Assembly (NCBI GenBank): GCA_025210735.1
Contig: JAOARD010000011.1
Coordinates: forward strand, 1-64,000
Direction of reading: 5' to 3'
Origin: Bacteroidales bacterium
Lineage (GTDB): Bacteria > Bacteroidota > Bacteroidia > Bacteroidales > UBA6680
Length of the DNA: 64,000 nt
This document shows, piece by piece, positions 63,401 through 64,000 of this stretch. The stretch's first letter is position 1, and every line of letters starts with the position of its first letter. Below the pieces are notes generated by a model. The model was not told the origin of the DNA, searched no databases, and saw nothing but the letters and a program-made list of their open reading frames with translations. The position numbers were made by a program, and so were the translations under genes.

Positions 63401-64000
63401 ATATCTACACGTGTAACATTTGAACGTAAGTGGCTTGTTGGAGCCGAAGCAGAGGTTAATGCACTGTTTGGTAAGAAATTTACCGGATGGGGAATTGGTG
63501 GCGGATTCTATGTTCAGGTAGAAGGTGCCGGAGGAGATGTTTCAGGAAACGAGAGTGTTTACACAACATCGTTCTCAGAAACAGTATCAACAAATGCAGG
63601 TACTGTTGAGCCGGGTGAAGGTTCAGACGTAATAATTGGTACAGGTATGAACTTTGTTTACTCAAAAGGAAAACGGCTGGAGTTTAACTGTGCAACAGGT
63701 CCTACAATTGATCCTTCATACGTTGTATCACCAGGATTCCAAACAAGATTTACACTAAGTGTTTATCATGTTCGTAACCATATTCTTCCAACGCTCGATT
63801 CACTATTGGTTGAGATAAAATCACTTGAAGATAAAGGTAATGCAGGAGCTGTATTAACAGAAGAAGAGGGACGTCTGGTTCTTTCAAAAGATGTATTTAC
63901 AACATCAAAGGCAAACTGGAAACGTATCCTTTCTGATAATCGCCGTCAGGTGTTTACCGGAGGAAACTCACTAGGAGAGAAAGAGGCACATCTGCGTAAT
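60482..64000 (+). CDS. Large secreted PA14/FnIII-type protein (partial, open at right edge)
   Basis: The frame is open from the ATG at 60482 to the last base: 1173 codons without a stop. A long signal peptide (basic start SSRSRHRLSTCK, then VFMALLLLTPLGVSAQ) predicts export. Residues about 120-330 hold fibronectin-III-like strands (KQVVLTWDNVTNVPTDKYKI, TSIQFSWDVRNTYH, ESYEFRVRSMNE). A beta-sandwich start (GVLSGHVKIKDSEKGVPNVP) leads into a PA14 domain at about 375-507 (YTFYTRSDDGSKLFINGNIV). A second carboxypeptidase-regulatory-like repeat (SVFGRVLIGECAIKDAYVMF) follows. The remaining 600 residues are unassigned, with HDPPGDASFAYLEKGSS near residue 957. It is probably a cell-surface adhesin or structural protein; T9SS export is possible but the C-terminus is not visible. 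Confidence 0.8.
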   Translation, partial: MKTLLFLGGSSRSRHRLSTCKIVFMALLLLTPLGVSAQSQSSGHPLTITQQETDNDYIIKYRVSMPNGFGRCGGVEWHKSVAIRKDGSSLVEFGSHQGGWGDRTITVTAYPGAAKNYGAKYYSSSTLFNCHKWSTWYRYMRANNLKQPLNFRHLYEEENKQVVLTWDNVTNVPTDKYKIKIKRTDLGTGDVRNIELNGGTDRYVDNNNIKPLKNYKYEICTYFRGGYSVTGYGNAPERYSNWVSINVELPGIITNFEVDTRRTSIQFSWDVRNTYHHNKNRLEYFDGLRWTLVEEMSATTDQYNWSPTFTLIPGESYEFRVRSMNELSEIQKLSGVGGLSCNGVLSGHVKIKDSEKGVPNVPVNIAADVVSSAYVNYKYYEFPSSNTSGTVDKLNSLTPVKSGVVSNFSIAPRNRNDYFGFIFEAKIHIETAGNYTFYTRSDDGSKLFINGNIVVSNDGTHPMEERSGSVNLPEGYHTIKVSVFENAGGEGLEVKYAGPGISKQKIPSAVLCKHQAVSYDITTDEEGYFYVDEIFYGEETKFTITTNNDSDIRPSKNERTLSVSDYKQDNVRFEDFSSKSVFGRVLIGECAIKDAYVMFNGEKQTTQSAADGSFEYVIQAPNPSDANTLSVFYKSHEFSGTIDLDLATDVENRNNPHIFRDIQKDTLILSVFSGCDKPIADGAVVELFTANESGNICKTMDITLDETGIDTLYLPAAKYTARVKDLIINQVPQDDQRYIDFLNVKPNIIGAMGELTVDLTKRDTVKKREIKVINAEENEYQIIDKVIAINLVKAPFVYRQSIDFKIEDPFWNNPTCTHEVIDNGETKTESVFVMDQQSEYSSKFKLDEYYDYYVLRKHRCGVDSASLFITDNISDRDQTERTIIDGTLAYTINPGEANIEGDWNKPHAFQKNLAVTARVPNYKKDIFAQRWALVTGDKILEPTFITGDVHMPQYILHDPPGDASFAYLEKGSSISTRVTFERKWLVGAEAEVNALFGKKFTGWGIGGGFYVQVEGAGGDVSGNESVYTTSFSETVSTNAGTVEPGEGSDVIIGTGMNFVYSKGKRLEFNCATGPTIDPSYVVSPGFQTRFTLSVYHVRNHILPTLDSLLVEIKSLEDKGNAGAVLTEEEGRLVLSKDVFTTSKANWKRILSDNRRQVFTGGNSLGEKEAHLRN

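Overview
The window is AT-rich bacterial chromosome from a member of the Bacteroidota, most likely order Bacteroidales. The markers are a type IX secretion protein (PorQ), DUF5683, DUF4783 and DUF6165 proteins, a GSCFA protein, a FISUMP lipoprotein, a Bacteroidota-type putative porin, promoters with the TAnnTTTG -7 box, and almost no Shine-Dalgarno sequences. Nearly all genes are chromosomal housekeeping or envelope genes. I see no phage, plasmid, transposase or CRISPR array. The genus cannot be fixed from the sequence alone.

Layout: 1-2.7 kb holds the end of a porin and an MltF-like lytic transglycosylase. 2.7-6.7 kb (minus strand) is nudix-gatD-gatE; GatD/GatE is the tRNA-dependent amidotransferase usually regarded as archaeal. 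7-9 kb (minus) has cmk and a LolE-type permease, diverging from namZ and a MutS-like ATPase. 11.8-16.7 kb carries ispH-priA, a DUF6165 gene and a GT9 glycosyltransferase. 16.9-21.2 kb is parA-parB-DUF5683-MltD. 21.3-22.6 kb pairs a DUF542/hemerythrin protein with a LuxR-type regulator whose receiver domain has lost its acidic residues. 22.6-31.8 kb has gdhA, a receiver/ATP-grasp protein of 1150 residues, an NtrY-like kinase of 1220 residues, and rlmH. 32-40.7 kb holds DUF4783-nadC, pdxH, a tail-fibre-like repeat protein, glutamine synthetase, an outer-membrane protein, a lipase, a GSCFA protein and kdsB. 41-47.4 kb runs sigma-54 activator-lptE-TPR-secG, then groES-groEL and an LPP20-like lipoprotein. 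47.6-54.4 kb has a small lipoprotein, porQ, a YkgJ-like protein, an EamA transporter, tRNA-His, an orphan helical protein, a BI-1 protein, a SufS-like enzyme and rpmE2. 54.5-64 kb has a GlmU-like protein, lon, the FISUMP lipoprotein and the first 1173 codons of a very large secreted PA14 protein that runs off the right edge.

Two patterns cross these units. First, an intergenic element of about 90 bp, starting near ATGAAACGAAGCATGAGAA and containing GTTCCATCTGACAA, occurs at least seven times, always ending at the start codon of a gene (mltF-like, gatE, ispH, ntrY-like, kdsB, a small lipoprotein and the FISUMP lipoprotein). I read it as a mobile or reused 5' leader, possibly carrying a small upstream reading frame. 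Second, four sites with sigma-54 geometry (TTGGCA, then G-Y ten bases after the GG) lie before groES-groEL, lon, the LPP20-like gene and DUF4783-nadC, in a window that also encodes a GAFTGA-type activator and an NtrY-like kinase. Both patterns come from reading by eye and need a genome-wide motif search.
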